Part shown: piece by piece, positions 52,264 to 60,665 of the stretch
How the letters are laid out: every line of letters begins with the position of its first letter
Position numbering within the stretch: the first letter of the stretch is position 1
Origin: JAJRZX01 sp964407495
GTDB taxonomy: Bacteria > Desulfobacterota > GWC2-55-46 > JADFVP01
DNA length: 64,000 nucleotides
Direction of reading: 5' to 3'
Assembly: GCA_964407495.1 (NCBI GenBank)
Contig: CAYOVP010000002.1
Location: 11,213 to 75,212 of the forward strand
Position numbers and translations under genes: made by a program
Notes under the pieces: generated by a model
The model's input: only the letters and a program-made list of their open reading frames with translations
What the model was told of the DNA's origin: nothing
The model's database searches: none

Positions 52264-52909
52264 GTCCAGGCACCTCCTCCCAGTCAGAAAGGAACTTCTC
52301 CAGGTCCATGTCTGTCATGGTATTAAGGAGCATCTTCTCCAGTACTATGAAAGGCACGGTTGCTATATGTACCCCTGCGCGTGCCACCTCCACTATCTGG
52401 TGGGGGTCGCGGATGCTCGCGGCTATCACCTCGGTCTTGAGGTCGTGGTGCGAGAATGCCTCCATGAGTTCCCTTACGAGGCCAAGACCGTCATAGCCCC
52501 TGTCCTCGAGCCTCCCGATAAAGGGGCTGATATAGTCGGCCCCTGCGAGGGAGGCAAGGAGGGCCTGTGTTGGCGAGAAGATGAGCGTGAGGTTGGTCTT
52601 CACGGACTCTCCCTTGAGGAGCGTCAGGGCCTCGAGCCCTGCAGGGTTGGCAGGGAGTTTTACCACAACGTTGCGCGACAACTCCGCGAGCCACCTGGCC
52701 TGGTCAGCCATCTCCCCTGCCTCACGGGCCGCCACCTCGAGGCTCACGGGCATGGGATACACGATCCTGCAGATCTCGGCGGAAAGACCGATAAAGTCCT
52801 GCCTCTGCCTCGCTATGATAGAGGGGTTGGTAGTCACGCCGCTCAGAACCCCCCATGACTTCGCCTTTTTTATTTCTTCAATATCAGCAGTGTCGAGAAA
52901 AATCCTCAT
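52217..52909 (-). CDS. Small transaldolase (fructose-6-phosphate aldolase type)
   Basis: A 230-residue member of the short transaldolase/FSA family. It begins MRIFLDTADIEEIKKAKSWG and has SGVTTNPSII and VVVKLPAN, with K84 as the Schiff-base lysine (K85 in E. coli FSA). The C-terminal half has ADYISPFIGRLEDRGYDGL and ASIRDPHQIVEVARAG. It makes or breaks a C-C bond with dihydroxyacetone-type donors. The ribosome-binding site is AAAGGAGAATTGAG. Its location between two zinc dehydrogenases in a glycan operon suggests it makes a specialised sugar or polyol unit rather than serving the pentose phosphate pathway (inference). Confidence 0.9.
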   Translation of the reverse strand: MRIFLDTADIEEIKKAKSWGVLSGVTTNPSIIARQRQDFIGLSAEICRIVYPMPVSLEVAAREAGEMADQARWLAELSRNVVVKLPANPAGLEALTLLKGESVKTNLTLIFSPTQALLASLAGADYISPFIGRLEDRGYDGLGLVRELMEAFSHHDLKTEVIAASIRDPHQIVEVARAGVHIATVPFIVLEKMLLNTMTDMDLEKFLSDWEEVPGHEHAFSEDIRKVSGA

Positions 52910-52961
52910 CTCAATTCTCCTTTTTTTCCATGTCTTGTGGTCTCCCGGCCAGAACCAGGCA

Positions 52962-54104
52962 TCATGGGCCGAAGGAAATGGCTATGCGTCCGTTCCATTC
53001 ATCCAGTGCCTCGATGGCAGCGTTTATATCCTCAAGGCCATAGGTGCTACCACTGCAGGTATCGAGGTCGATCTCTCCCCTCTCGTAGAGCCCAAGTATC
53101 CAGGGTATCTCTCTATCCGGCCTTGCCGAGCCGTAGAGCGAGCCCATGAGTCTCTTTTCGAGGTGGAAGTCCACGGCAGGGAGGGTGAGGTCGAGGAGCG
53201 GGTGAGGCGAGCCCACCATGACCACTGTCCCCCCCCTTCTCACTGCGCCGAGGGAGCGTCGCACCGTTCCAGCAGTGGCAACAGTGTCAAAGGCAATATC
53301 AATACCCACCCCTGCGGTGAGCCCGAGTATCTCTTCCTTCTCTATGCGCTCGGCATAGTGGTCTACGCCCTTCTTGTTCCACCTTGACCTGTCTGGCTCT
53401 ACGAGCACTATGAACCCTGCGCCCGAGAGCCTCAAGGCCTCTACAAGGGCGCGGCCAACGCCCCCTCCGCCCACTACAAGTGCGCTTGCTCCCTCTCTCA
53501 TGTAGGGCCGTGCCGTACGGAATACCGCCCCAAAGGCCGTCACAACAGGACAGCCCGTTGCAATGGCCTCTTCAGGCCCCGTTCCCCCTGGCAGAGGCAC
53601 GCAGCCAGTCCTGTACAGGACCGTATACTCGCTGAAGGAAGACACGCCGTTGAAGTGGAATATCTCTCCCCCCCTCTCCCTTCTACCCCTGCCCCCTCCC
53701 GCCTCCAGGGCCCCGCCTCCCCTGCGAAACCTCGTCGTCCCGTCGGGCAGAAGCCCCCTGCCCCTTGGCCAGGCAACGGTACTGCAGAGTTCGGTCTCAC
53801 CGCGCACGCAGTAGTAACACCTGCCGCAGTAGGCGGCCCAGGAGAGGGCCACGCGGTGGCCAGGGCGTAAGTCCCTCACATTGGAGCCTGTCTCAACGAC
53901 CGTGCCAACGCCCTCGTGCCCAAGGACGAGGGGCATCTCGTACCGCGTATGCCCTGTGACCGCGTTGAGGTCGCTCCTGCAGAGCCCGGCGAGTTCCATC
54001 TTGACGAGGACCTCATCGGGCCCAGGCGGCAGCAGGCGGATTTCATCTATCTCCAGGGGCCCGCCCCTTCTCGTGAGAACAGCGGCCCTTGTCCGAAGGC
54101 CCAC
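52962..54104 (-). CDS. Zinc-dependent alcohol dehydrogenase (MDR family) with Gly/Arg insert
   Basis: A 380-residue medium-chain dehydrogenase. Zinc ligands are C42 in GLCRSDLN, H63-E64 in GHEGVG and the structural Cys set C93, C96, C99 and C107. The cofactor motif is VVGGGGVGRALVEALRLSG. It has a low-complexity Gly/Arg/Glu insert at about 128-146 between the zinc lobe and FHFNGVSSFSEYTV. It belongs to the group with class III/aryl-alcohol-type dehydrogenases and is only distantly like the dehydrogenase at 51.2 kb. It lies 2 bases after the upstream methyltransferase and 52 bases before the transaldolase. Substrate unknown. Confidence 0.85.
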   Translation of the reverse strand: MGLRTRAAVLTRRGGPLEIDEIRLLPPGPDEVLVKMELAGLCRSDLNAVTGHTRYEMPLVLGHEGVGTVVETGSNVRDLRPGHRVALSWAAYCGRCYYCVRGETELCSTVAWPRGRGLLPDGTTRFRRGGGALEAGGGRGRRERGGEIFHFNGVSSFSEYTVLYRTGCVPLPGGTGPEEAIATGCPVVTAFGAVFRTARPYMREGASALVVGGGGVGRALVEALRLSGAGFIVLVEPDRSRWNKKGVDHYAERIEKEEILGLTAGVGIDIAFDTVATAGTVRRSLGAVRRGGTVVMVGSPHPLLDLTLPAVDFHLEKRLMGSLYGSARPDREIPWILGLYERGEIDLDTCSGSTYGLEDINAAIEALDEWNGRIAISFGP

Positions 54105-54105
54105 C

Positions 54106-55467
54106 TCAGCCCTCCTTTCTTGCGGTCACCATGTACGAGGCCGCGCTGAAGACGAGATCACGCTCGTCAGTGAGCCCGAAGTCCGTTATATCCCAGCGTG
54201 TTATCTCCTGCGCCACATCGAGGAGCGCCGGGGTCCTGGCCCTTCTGGAGGCGCTGAGCCTCTCTGCAAGTTCATGGCCGCGCCTGTAGGTCATGTATTT
54301 CTTCTCTTCCACGGCAAAGCCTGCTTCCCTGAGCATGGGAAGAAACCTCTCCTCGCCGAGGGCCTGGATATGCCATGGCCAGATGCCGTCATCGAGAAGG
54401 CGCGAAGGTGCTTCGCCCCGGCGTTCCACCGGGCAGACCCTGTAGGGGTAATAGTCCTCCTCGGGTGTGCTCGCCACAAGGAGCCCGCCGGGCTGAAGCA
54501 GGTGGTGCGCCTCACGGAGAAGACGCTCCGGGTCTGGCACATGCTCGATTACATCCATGAGAAAGACTGTCTCGAAGTAGCCCTCGAGCGCACCGAGGTC
54601 CTCGGCCCTGCCGCAGATAGCGGTGAGGTTGGGCGCCATGGGCACCCAGGACTTCTTTACAAAGTCCACGGCGTACTCGGATTTGTCGAGAAAGACCACA
54701 TCCCTGGCTCTCCTCGATAGGAGCAGGGCCCCGTAACCAAGGCCGCCTCCTATGTCCAGGACCCTCCTGCCCACCGCCTTCCCCATGCCATAGGCATACT
54801 TCATGAATATCTCGAGGTCATGACCAAAGCCCCTTATTATGCCCGGGCCCGGTCTCTCTCCTGATATCCCGAGGTCTGCGGCCTTCTCTGAAAGATCACC
54901 GAGAGTCCGGCCTACCACGCCGAGCACTTCGCGCACCTCGTCAATCCACCCTGCCCAGGGCACTGCACAACAGGGCCGCCCAGCACCATCAAGCGAGAAA
55001 CTCACCTCCATGGGCTCGTCCCTGACGCCTATGAGCGAGGCGTTCACTGCCACGGCCTCCTGGGCCAGTAGGGCACCGAAGAGATAGGCATTCGCACGAA
55101 AGGTATTGAAGGGAAAGTAGGCCTTGAGATAAGGCCTCCAGGCCTTTTCTGTGAGAAAGGCCCTTGTGGCCTCAGAAGTCACGGAGCCATAGTACTCTTC
55201 GTCGAGGATAAAGACCTTGTCGTGCTCGAATCCATTGATTATGGGTAGTAACCTGTCTTTCTGTTTCGCAAGTATGAGTATGTCCATTCCAGCGCCGGCC
55301 TCACCAGGGGAAAGGACGCCGAGCCCAAGGCCTCCGCCACCGCCAACGGCGAGGCGTGGCTGAGAGCCCCTCTGCCCGGCCCTGTACGCCGCCATGGAGG
55401 AGATGTGCTGGAGAAGGCGTCTCGCAAGGGGCGCGGACTCTGGGAGCATGACGAGAATACTCTTCAC
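54106..55467 (-). CDS. SAM-dependent methyltransferase with N-terminal extension
   Basis: A 453-residue protein. The last 230 residues are a class I methyltransferase: motif I VLDIGGGLGYGALLL (about 236-250), VFLMDVIEHVPDPERLLREA and LQPGGLLVASTPEEDY. The first 200 residues are an unrecognised domain with a Gly-rich stretch (near 40-60) and IINGFEHDKVFILDEEYYGS. The start is a GTG that overlaps the upstream stop by 4 bases (GTGA) and has AAAGGAGGCCCT; longer frames upstream are not coding. It may methylate the glycan or its precursor. Confidence 0.85.
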   Translation of the reverse strand: MKSILVMLPESAPLARRLLQHISSMAAYRAGQRGSQPRLAVGGGGGLGLGVLSPGEAGAGMDILILAKQKDRLLPIINGFEHDKVFILDEEYYGSVTSEATRAFLTEKAWRPYLKAYFPFNTFRANAYLFGALLAQEAVAVNASLIGVRDEPMEVSFSLDGAGRPCCAVPWAGWIDEVREVLGVVGRTLGDLSEKAADLGISGERPGPGIIRGFGHDLEIFMKYAYGMGKAVGRRVLDIGGGLGYGALLLSRRARDVVFLDKSEYAVDFVKKSWVPMAPNLTAICGRAEDLGALEGYFETVFLMDVIEHVPDPERLLREAHHLLQPGGLLVASTPEEDYYPYRVCPVERRGEAPSRLLDDGIWPWHIQALGEERFLPMLREAGFAVEEKKYMTYRRGHELAERLSASRRARTPALLDVAQEITRWDITDFGLTDERDLVFSAASYMVTARKEG

Positions 55468-56456
55468 AGGGCCTCCTTTCTGAAGGGTTTTCGTCCGAAG
55501 ACAACAGCCTCTCGCCCTATGCCATAGCGCGCCATGAGGGCGTACATGTCTTTCCTGAACGGGCCGAGTACAGGGCCTCTGAGCATGAGGTCGAGCCGTG
55601 TCCGCATGTGGTGACACCGCCTTCCGCGGGTCTCATCACCCACGTAGTTCTCGCCCATGAGGAGGAAAAAATCCATGGGAAAGGTAGCCGTGGTCTTCAT
55701 GAGAGAAAAACCCGCCCTCTCCATGAGCGCCCTTATCGTAGGAAAGGAAAAATAATTTACGTGGTGGGGCACGGCCACCCAGTAGTCTTCATAGCCGAGA
55801 TTGCTGCGGAGCACCTCCTGCACAGGGCTGAAGTCATTGGGCACCACCACGCAGGCCATTCCACCTGGTTCAAGGAGGTCGAAGGCCCCTGAAAGGACCT
55901 TCAAGGGGTCTCGTACGTGTTCGAGGACCTCGGACATATGTACGGCGTCAAAGGCGAGGCCCTCTCTTTTCAGGGCCTCGCCCTCGAAGAGCCCCCTTAT
56001 GACGCGTACTCCCTTGCTTCGCGCTTCCCTGGCGGCAAGGCCCGAAGGCTCCACGCCAAGGCCATCCCAGCCGCGTGCACAGGCATGCTCAAGAAAAAAC
56101 CCGGGGCCGCACCCGACATCGAGAATCCTCCGCCTGCCATCCCCAAGTGCGCTCTCCATGAAGGAGAGGCGCTCGTCGTAGACGCTCTTCCACCACTCGC
56201 CGTCCTCTTGAACTTGCTCGGAGAACCTGGGTTTCTCTCTGCTGAAGTACTCCTCGCTGTAGATCCTCTCGAGGTCTTCTTCGCCTGGGAGCGGGTCGAG
56301 ATGTATGAACCCGCAGGGCCTGCACTCGATGAGACGGTAGGTCTCCTTCTCTCCGAGCACTCTCCCCTCATGCCCCGGCCCCCTGCCCCTCGGAGCAGAG
56401 ATCCCTCTGGAGCAAAGACCTGCTCGGGCCTGACTTGCCACCTCCGCCGTGCTCAT
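55464..56456 (-). CDS. SAM-dependent methyltransferase of sugar C-methyltransferase type
   Basis: A 330-residue class I methyltransferase with motif I ILDVGCGPGFFLEHA (about 111-125), VHMSEVLEHVRDPLKVL and LLEPGGMACVVVPND. The N-terminus has the residue pattern of zinc-ribbon-headed sugar methyltransferases (YRLIECRPCGFIHLDPLPGE), but only one Cys (C15) remains in the first half of the ribbon, so zinc binding is doubtful. It overlaps the PseG-like gene and the next methyltransferase by 4 bases each. Confidence 0.87.
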   Translation of the reverse strand: MSTAEVASQARAGLCSRGISAPRGRGPGHEGRVLGEKETYRLIECRPCGFIHLDPLPGEEDLERIYSEEYFSREKPRFSEQVQEDGEWWKSVYDERLSFMESALGDGRRRILDVGCGPGFFLEHACARGWDGLGVEPSGLAAREARSKGVRVIRGLFEGEALKREGLAFDAVHMSEVLEHVRDPLKVLSGAFDLLEPGGMACVVVPNDFSPVQEVLRSNLGYEDYWVAVPHHVNYFSFPTIRALMERAGFSLMKTTATFPMDFFLLMGENYVGDETRGRRCHHMRTRLDLMLRGPVLGPFRKDMYALMARYGIGREAVVFGRKPFRKEAL

Positions 56457-57448
56457 ACCCCTGACCTCCTCTTGTAAAGTTGGGCTATGATAGAGGCTAT
56501 GCGCCAGGCCCCCCGTCCGTCCGTGAGCCTCCTGGCCTGGGCCGAGACCTCGCGCCAGTAGGCAGGGTCTTCTACGAACCGCGCCACAGCCCCCCTCATG
56601 AGTTCCTCGGAGACGGTCTCGTAGTGGCCGAGAGAGACGCCGGCCTTGAGTCTTCGAAGGGCCACGAGGTCCTTCTCGTCATCACGGTAGTTGGAGATTA
56701 TGAGCGGCGGCACACCCATGAAGGCCAGTTCATAGACCGTTGTGCCAAGGGCCGTAAAGGCAATGTGCGAGGCGGCCATGAGAGGGGCCATGTCCTTTAC
56801 GGCGTTCCGGAATGTTATGTTGGCGCACCCGGTAAAAGGCTCCATCGTCTCATGAAAGGCGTAGTCTGGGCCGAGTACAACTGTAATCTCTACGTCGTCC
56901 ATGCCCGAAAGGGCATGGACGACCTTCTCCGTAATGTTCTTTGGGTCAGACCACCCCATTGTGACGAGCACCCTCAGGGGGAGCGAGTGGCGCATGGGCC
57001 TCATGGCCTTTCTCGCCCTGAAGAAATTCTCGCCTATTATGACGAACTTGGTCCCTGCGTAGGCCTCTGCGCCCTTCTTTCCATCCATGAAGGCAGATGG
57101 GGTTATGGAGAGATCGGCCAGCGCCGATGCCCTCGTGGAGTTGTCTATGAGCAGTACCTTGGAACCCTTCTGCTTGAAGGACTTTATGAACTCGGTGACG
57201 TCTTCTTCCGTGTCCATGACCACGACTCCAGAGGGGCCCTCTGCAAGGGCGGGCCTGCCGGGCCGATACCTCGTCCACGTAAAGCCGCTTTCCTCCACGA
57301 GTTCGGTTGCCGAACTCTCGTTGTCGAAGAGAAAGTACACGGGCATGTCCATCTCCTTCAGGGCCCGCGCAACGTTAAGACTCCTCATCACATGTCCCAT
57401 GCCCTTCGGGCCGCCCCCCTTTGCAAGAAACTTTATGTATTCTGACAT
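56453..57448 (-). CDS. pseG: PseG-like UDP-sugar hydrolase / glycosyltransferase-fold protein
   Basis: A 331-residue GT-B-like protein similar to PseG, which releases UDP from the diacetamido sugar before the NeuB-type condensation. It has GHVMRSLNVARALKEM near the N-terminus (His in the PseG-type G-x-GHVMR motif), VVVMDTEEDVTEF in the first lobe, and the second-lobe nucleotide site with ITVVLGPDYAFHETM, ASHIAFTALGTTVYELAFMG and VPPLIISNYRDDE. Length is near PseG from Campylobacter and Helicobacter. It lies within the pse operon with 4- and 16-base overlaps. A related hydrolase of another UDP-sugar remains possible. Confidence 0.8.
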   Translation of the reverse strand: MSEYIKFLAKGGGPKGMGHVMRSLNVARALKEMDMPVYFLFDNESSATELVEESGFTWTRYRPGRPALAEGPSGVVVMDTEEDVTEFIKSFKQKGSKVLLIDNSTRASALADLSITPSAFMDGKKGAEAYAGTKFVIIGENFFRARKAMRPMRHSLPLRVLVTMGWSDPKNITEKVVHALSGMDDVEITVVLGPDYAFHETMEPFTGCANITFRNAVKDMAPLMAASHIAFTALGTTVYELAFMGVPPLIISNYRDDEKDLVALRRLKAGVSLGHYETVSEELMRGAVARFVEDPAYWREVSAQARRLTDGRGAWRIASIIAQLYKRRSGV

Positions 57449-58458
57449 AGCCTCAACTCCTTTTCTCTCTTACCCCCTCCTGCGGACTCCCTTATCCTCA
57501 TGGCAAGTTCCAGCGTGCGCACCCCCTCGTCAATGCCGGGCTCCGCCTCCTCACCCCGTGCCATCGCCTGGAGAAAGGCCCTGAGTTCCGCCACGTACAT
57601 CTCGTTCACCTCAAAGGGTATGACGCGCCTCTTCCACCCCCTCCCAGAGGGCCCGGAGAACTCTTCCACTCCCTTTATGACGTCATACCTAAGGGTTCCG
57701 CGCTCACCAACGACGACAAGCCTGTGCTGGCCCGCGCGCTGGAGAAAATCCGTCTGCCAGGAGAGATATGCCCCGGACGAGGACCTCATGACCGCAAGGG
57801 CAAGGTCCTCTACGTCCATCTCCAGGTCGCTCACCCTGTCCATGAAGGCCTTTACCTCCTCCACCTCGCCGAAGAGCCAACGGAGCGTGTCGAGGCCGTG
57901 TATGCTCGTAAGGAGTACGCCGCCGCCAAGGTCGCTCCGAGCCGCGTACCCTGCCCTGTAGTCCTCTTTTCTATGCCAGTACGGAAGGTAATGCCCGCCA
58001 AAGTAGTTCACATGATAGACCCTTCCTACTGCGCCCGACTCTATCCTGCTGCGCGCGGCAAGGAGCACAGGGTGAAACCTGTAGCACATTGCCATCATGG
58101 CCGTGAGCCCCCTGGCGCGGACGAGTCTGCCGAGGGTCTCCACCCCTTGCAGGTCATGGGAGAGGGGTTTTTCTATGAATAGGTGCAGTCCCTCTCTCGC
58201 GGCCCTCAGGGCCTGTTCCAGGTGAAGGCTCGTTGGCGAGCAGATAACCACGACATCAGGGCAGGCCGAGAGGGCCTGGTCCATGGTCTTGGTCAGCACA
58301 GTGCCCTCGAGCCCCTCTCCTGCGGCCCGGAGGCGCTCTTGGTCAGGGTCGAGGAGGACGAAGTCCCTTGCACCAAGGGCAACGAGGTTACGCAGATGAC
58401 GCCTCCCTATGGAGCCGCACCCTGCTATGAGAAATCTCTTCTTCAGGGCATGTCTCAT
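57433..58458 (-). CDS. Gfo/Idh/MocA-family oxidoreductase
   Basis: A 341-residue NAD(P)-dependent sugar oxidoreductase. The Rossmann motif is FLIAGCGSIGRRHLRNL (about 9-25). The family EKP motif is at 96-98 (FIEKPLSHD), and the C-terminal beta-sheet domain includes GGGVLLTSIHGLDTLRWLFG, whose His is a candidate catalytic residue. It oxidises or reduces a sugar or sugar nucleotide. Genes of this family often accompany SpsF-type cytidylyltransferases and GSA-like aminotransferases in nonulosonate clusters, as here. It ends inside the PseG-like gene (16 bases). Confidence 0.88.
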   Translation of the reverse strand: MRHALKKRFLIAGCGSIGRRHLRNLVALGARDFVLLDPDQERLRAAGEGLEGTVLTKTMDQALSACPDVVVICSPTSLHLEQALRAAREGLHLFIEKPLSHDLQGVETLGRLVRARGLTAMMAMCYRFHPVLLAARSRIESGAVGRVYHVNYFGGHYLPYWHRKEDYRAGYAARSDLGGGVLLTSIHGLDTLRWLFGEVEEVKAFMDRVSDLEMDVEDLALAVMRSSSGAYLSWQTDFLQRAGQHRLVVVGERGTLRYDVIKGVEEFSGPSGRGWKRRVIPFEVNEMYVAELRAFLQAMARGEEAEPGIDEGVRTLELAMRIRESAGGGKREKELRLCQNT

Positions 58459-58460
58459 GG

Positions 58461-59777
58461 CTAAGTCCTCTTCCTGAAGACCTCGCCCACCATCTCTCCC
58501 TCGAGAAAAGACGCAGGGCTCGCGCTCTCGTAGGCGCTACGCACCTTGCAGAGGGCCTCGTAGGCGGCCTCTATTGTAAGGTCTATGTCCTGTTCCGTAT
58601 GTGAATAACTTATGAACATGGGCCCGCCGAAGAGGACTCCCCTCTTTACGGTCTCCTGGAGGAAGAGGCTCCTCATGAGGGGGTCGGGGTCTCCGTCGGA
58701 GTTGCGGAATATGAGTCCTGCGCGAGGCGGCCTGCCAGAGACCTCCATGTCGAGGCCCCACTCGTGGGCCGCGTTCCTGAGGCCTGCGTGAAGACGGGCG
58801 CCGAGGCGCCAGATGTGCTCTATGACGGGTTCGCGAAGCAGTGTCTCTATGGTGGCCTTTGCCGCGGCAAGGCCTGTGGTCTCACCAGAGAAGGTCATGG
58901 AAAAGAAGACCTCGTCCAGGACCTTCATGTACTCGCGTCTTCCAACGAGGGCAGAGACTGCCATGCCATTGGCCATCCCCTTTCCAAAGCAGGCAAGGTC
59001 CGGCACCACGCCGAAGATTTCCTGGGCCCCGCCGAGGGAGTACCTGAACCCAGTGACCATCTCGTCGAGTATGAAGAGGGCCCCGTCCTTCTCGCAGAGG
59101 AGCGCAACGTCCTGGAGAAAATTACGCTTTGTCCTCAAGTTTATGACAGGGTCTGCCCCAGGCACCTCCATGATGACGCAGGCTATCTGGCCGTGGTGCT
59201 CGGCAAAGAGGGCCTCCAGCGTCTCGAGCCTGTTGTACTCGAAGGGGTGCACGAGGTCTGCGTTGAAGGCGGGTATGCCCCTGTTCCTGGGCGTGGTCAC
59301 TGCATACCAGTCCTGGCATCCGTGGTACCCGGAGTATGCCACGTGGTCCCTGCCGGTGCAGGCGCGTGCCACGCGCACCGCGGCGCTCGTAACATCGGAG
59401 CCGTTCTTTGCAAAACGCACCATCTCGGCAGAGGGCACCACCTCTGTGATGAGTTCGGCCACTTCCACCTCCAGGGGGTGCATGAGCGTAAAGGTGGTGC
59501 CGAGGCGGAGCCTGTCCATGACAGCCTCCATGACGGGCCTGTAACCATATCCAAGGAGTATGGGCCCAAGGGCCATGGGATAGTCTATGTACTCGTTGCC
59601 GTCCACATCCCAGACATGGGAGCCCTCGCCGCGCTCGATGTACCTTGGCGTTACACCGAATACGAACTGGTCGGGCCCCTTGCTCAGCGTCTGCGTACCT
59701 GCTGGTATGACCCTCCTCGCCCTTTCCCAGAGGGCCTCGGATGCCGGATATATCTTCTTTCTCATCAACGCCATCAT
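58461..59777 (-). CDS. Class III aminotransferase, glutamate-1-semialdehyde aminomutase-like
   Basis: A 438-residue PLP enzyme. The Schiff-base lysine is K266 in LACFGKGMANG, with the PLP-binding ILDEMVTGFR before it. The N-terminal half has GSHVWDVDGNEYIDYPMALG and FAKNGSDVTSAAVRVARA. It resembles HemL but lies in a glycan cluster, so it is more likely to transaminate a sugar precursor than to serve haem synthesis. The ribosome-binding site is GAGGAGGGTAG. It ends 2 bases before the Gfo/Idh gene. Confidence 0.87.
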   Translation of the reverse strand: MMALMRKKIYPASEALWERARRVIPAGTQTLSKGPDQFVFGVTPRYIERGEGSHVWDVDGNEYIDYPMALGPILLGYGYRPVMEAVMDRLRLGTTFTLMHPLEVEVAELITEVVPSAEMVRFAKNGSDVTSAAVRVARACTGRDHVAYSGYHGCQDWYAVTTPRNRGIPAFNADLVHPFEYNRLETLEALFAEHHGQIACVIMEVPGADPVINLRTKRNFLQDVALLCEKDGALFILDEMVTGFRYSLGGAQEIFGVVPDLACFGKGMANGMAVSALVGRREYMKVLDEVFFSMTFSGETTGLAAAKATIETLLREPVIEHIWRLGARLHAGLRNAAHEWGLDMEVSGRPPRAGLIFRNSDGDPDPLMRSLFLQETVKRGVLFGGPMFISYSHTEQDIDLTIEAAYEALCKVRSAYESASPASFLEGEMVGEVFRKRT

Positions 59778-59786
59778 CTACCCTCC

Positions 59787-60665
59787 TCAGGTCTTCTCAA
59801 GTTGAACCTGGGTACCGGCCCCTTTCACGACAGGAGCAACGGACAAGGGGGCCTCTGCCGCTATGGACCTCATATAACCCTCGTTACGCATTGTGGAGGA
59901 GTTCAGGGCCGTGAGTTCCGGTCTCCTTGCGAGGAGTTCGAGCACTTCTTCCATGTAGAAGACACGGAGAGGACAGGCAAAGGACTCGTATACCCTTCGG
60001 ACGAACTCCAGGTCCCTGGCATCGTCCACTGTCCAGCGAAGATTGGAGAGGTCCTCGTGATGAGAGAGGGAACGTACCCTGAAGATCTCCCTGTTCTTCC
60101 AGATATAGGGCGTCACGTGCTCTCGTTCCGATGGGAGCCTTGCCTCCATGAAGGCCCGTTCCAGGGCCTTGAAGGAAAATACCTCTGTATCGAGCCCATC
60201 GGGGTACGAGCCATCGAGGCCCAGGTAATCAAGGCCCGGTGTCCTAAGGAACTCCTCCACCGCCCTCTCCACGAGGAGGGGGTCTATCATGGGGCAATCT
60301 GCCGTGATACGTACTATGGTGGTTGCGCCGAACTCGAGGGCCGCTCCGCGGTAGCGGCCAAGGACATCTACCAGAGACCCCCTGTACCACTTCACCCCCT
60401 CGTGAAGACACCAACGCGTAATTACCTCGTCGGAGCGGTCGGTGCTCGTTGCAACTACTATCGCGTCGAGCGAGGGTACTGAGCGGAGCCTGTTTACCAC
60501 GTGCCAGAGCATGGGCCGACCGCAGATGCTCCTCATCACCTTTCCGGCAAGCCTCGCGGAACTCATCCTGGCCTGTACTATGGCGACAACAGGCCTCCCC
60601 TGCCTCTTCTTCTCCAGGGCCGTCTCCTCTCGGTCCCTCTTTCTCATCTGCGCCCTCCCGGTCAT
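59787..60665 (-). CDS. SpsF/PseF-type cytidylyltransferase
   Basis: Nucleotidyltransferase expected to activate the nonulosonic acid with CMP. After a charged start of about 25 residues it reads VVAIVQARMSSARLAGKVM, the signature loop of this family. IVVATSTDRSDEVI, RITADCPMIDPLLVERAVEE and RWTVDDARDLEFVRRVYE follow. It is closer to the SpsF group than to the shorter Campylobacter PseF. The start at 60665 overlaps the NeuB-type stop by 4 bases (ATGA); a further ATG at 60647 has a good GGGAGG. About 292 residues. Confidence 0.86.
   Translation of the reverse strand: MTGRAQMRKRDREETALEKKRQGRPVVAIVQARMSSARLAGKVMRSICGRPMLWHVVNRLRSVPSLDAIVVATSTDRSDEVITRWCLHEGVKWYRGSLVDVLGRYRGAALEFGATTIVRITADCPMIDPLLVERAVEEFLRTPGLDYLGLDGSYPDGLDTEVFSFKALERAFMEARLPSEREHVTPYIWKNREIFRVRSLSHHEDLSNLRWTVDDARDLEFVRRVYESFACPLRVFYMEEVLELLARRPELTALNSSTMRNEGYMRSIAAEAPLSVAPVVKGAGTQVQLEKT

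Noticed and set aside
52217..52909. Housekeeping transaldolase of the pentose phosphate pathway
   Set aside because: It is of the short FSA-like type and lies between specialised dehydrogenases in a glycan operon, so I keep the function open.
58461..59777. HemL (glutamate-1-semialdehyde aminomutase) of haem synthesis
   Set aside because: The fold matches, but the gene sits inside a sugar operon with coupled neighbours, and related aminotransferases are common in nonulosonate clusters.
58764..60482. A 572-codon open frame on the plus strand
   Set aside because: It is antisense to the class III aminotransferase and SpsF-type genes, both with full family motifs. Its translation is rich in His, Gly and Arg with no recognisable motif, as expected of an antisense shadow in GC-rich DNA.
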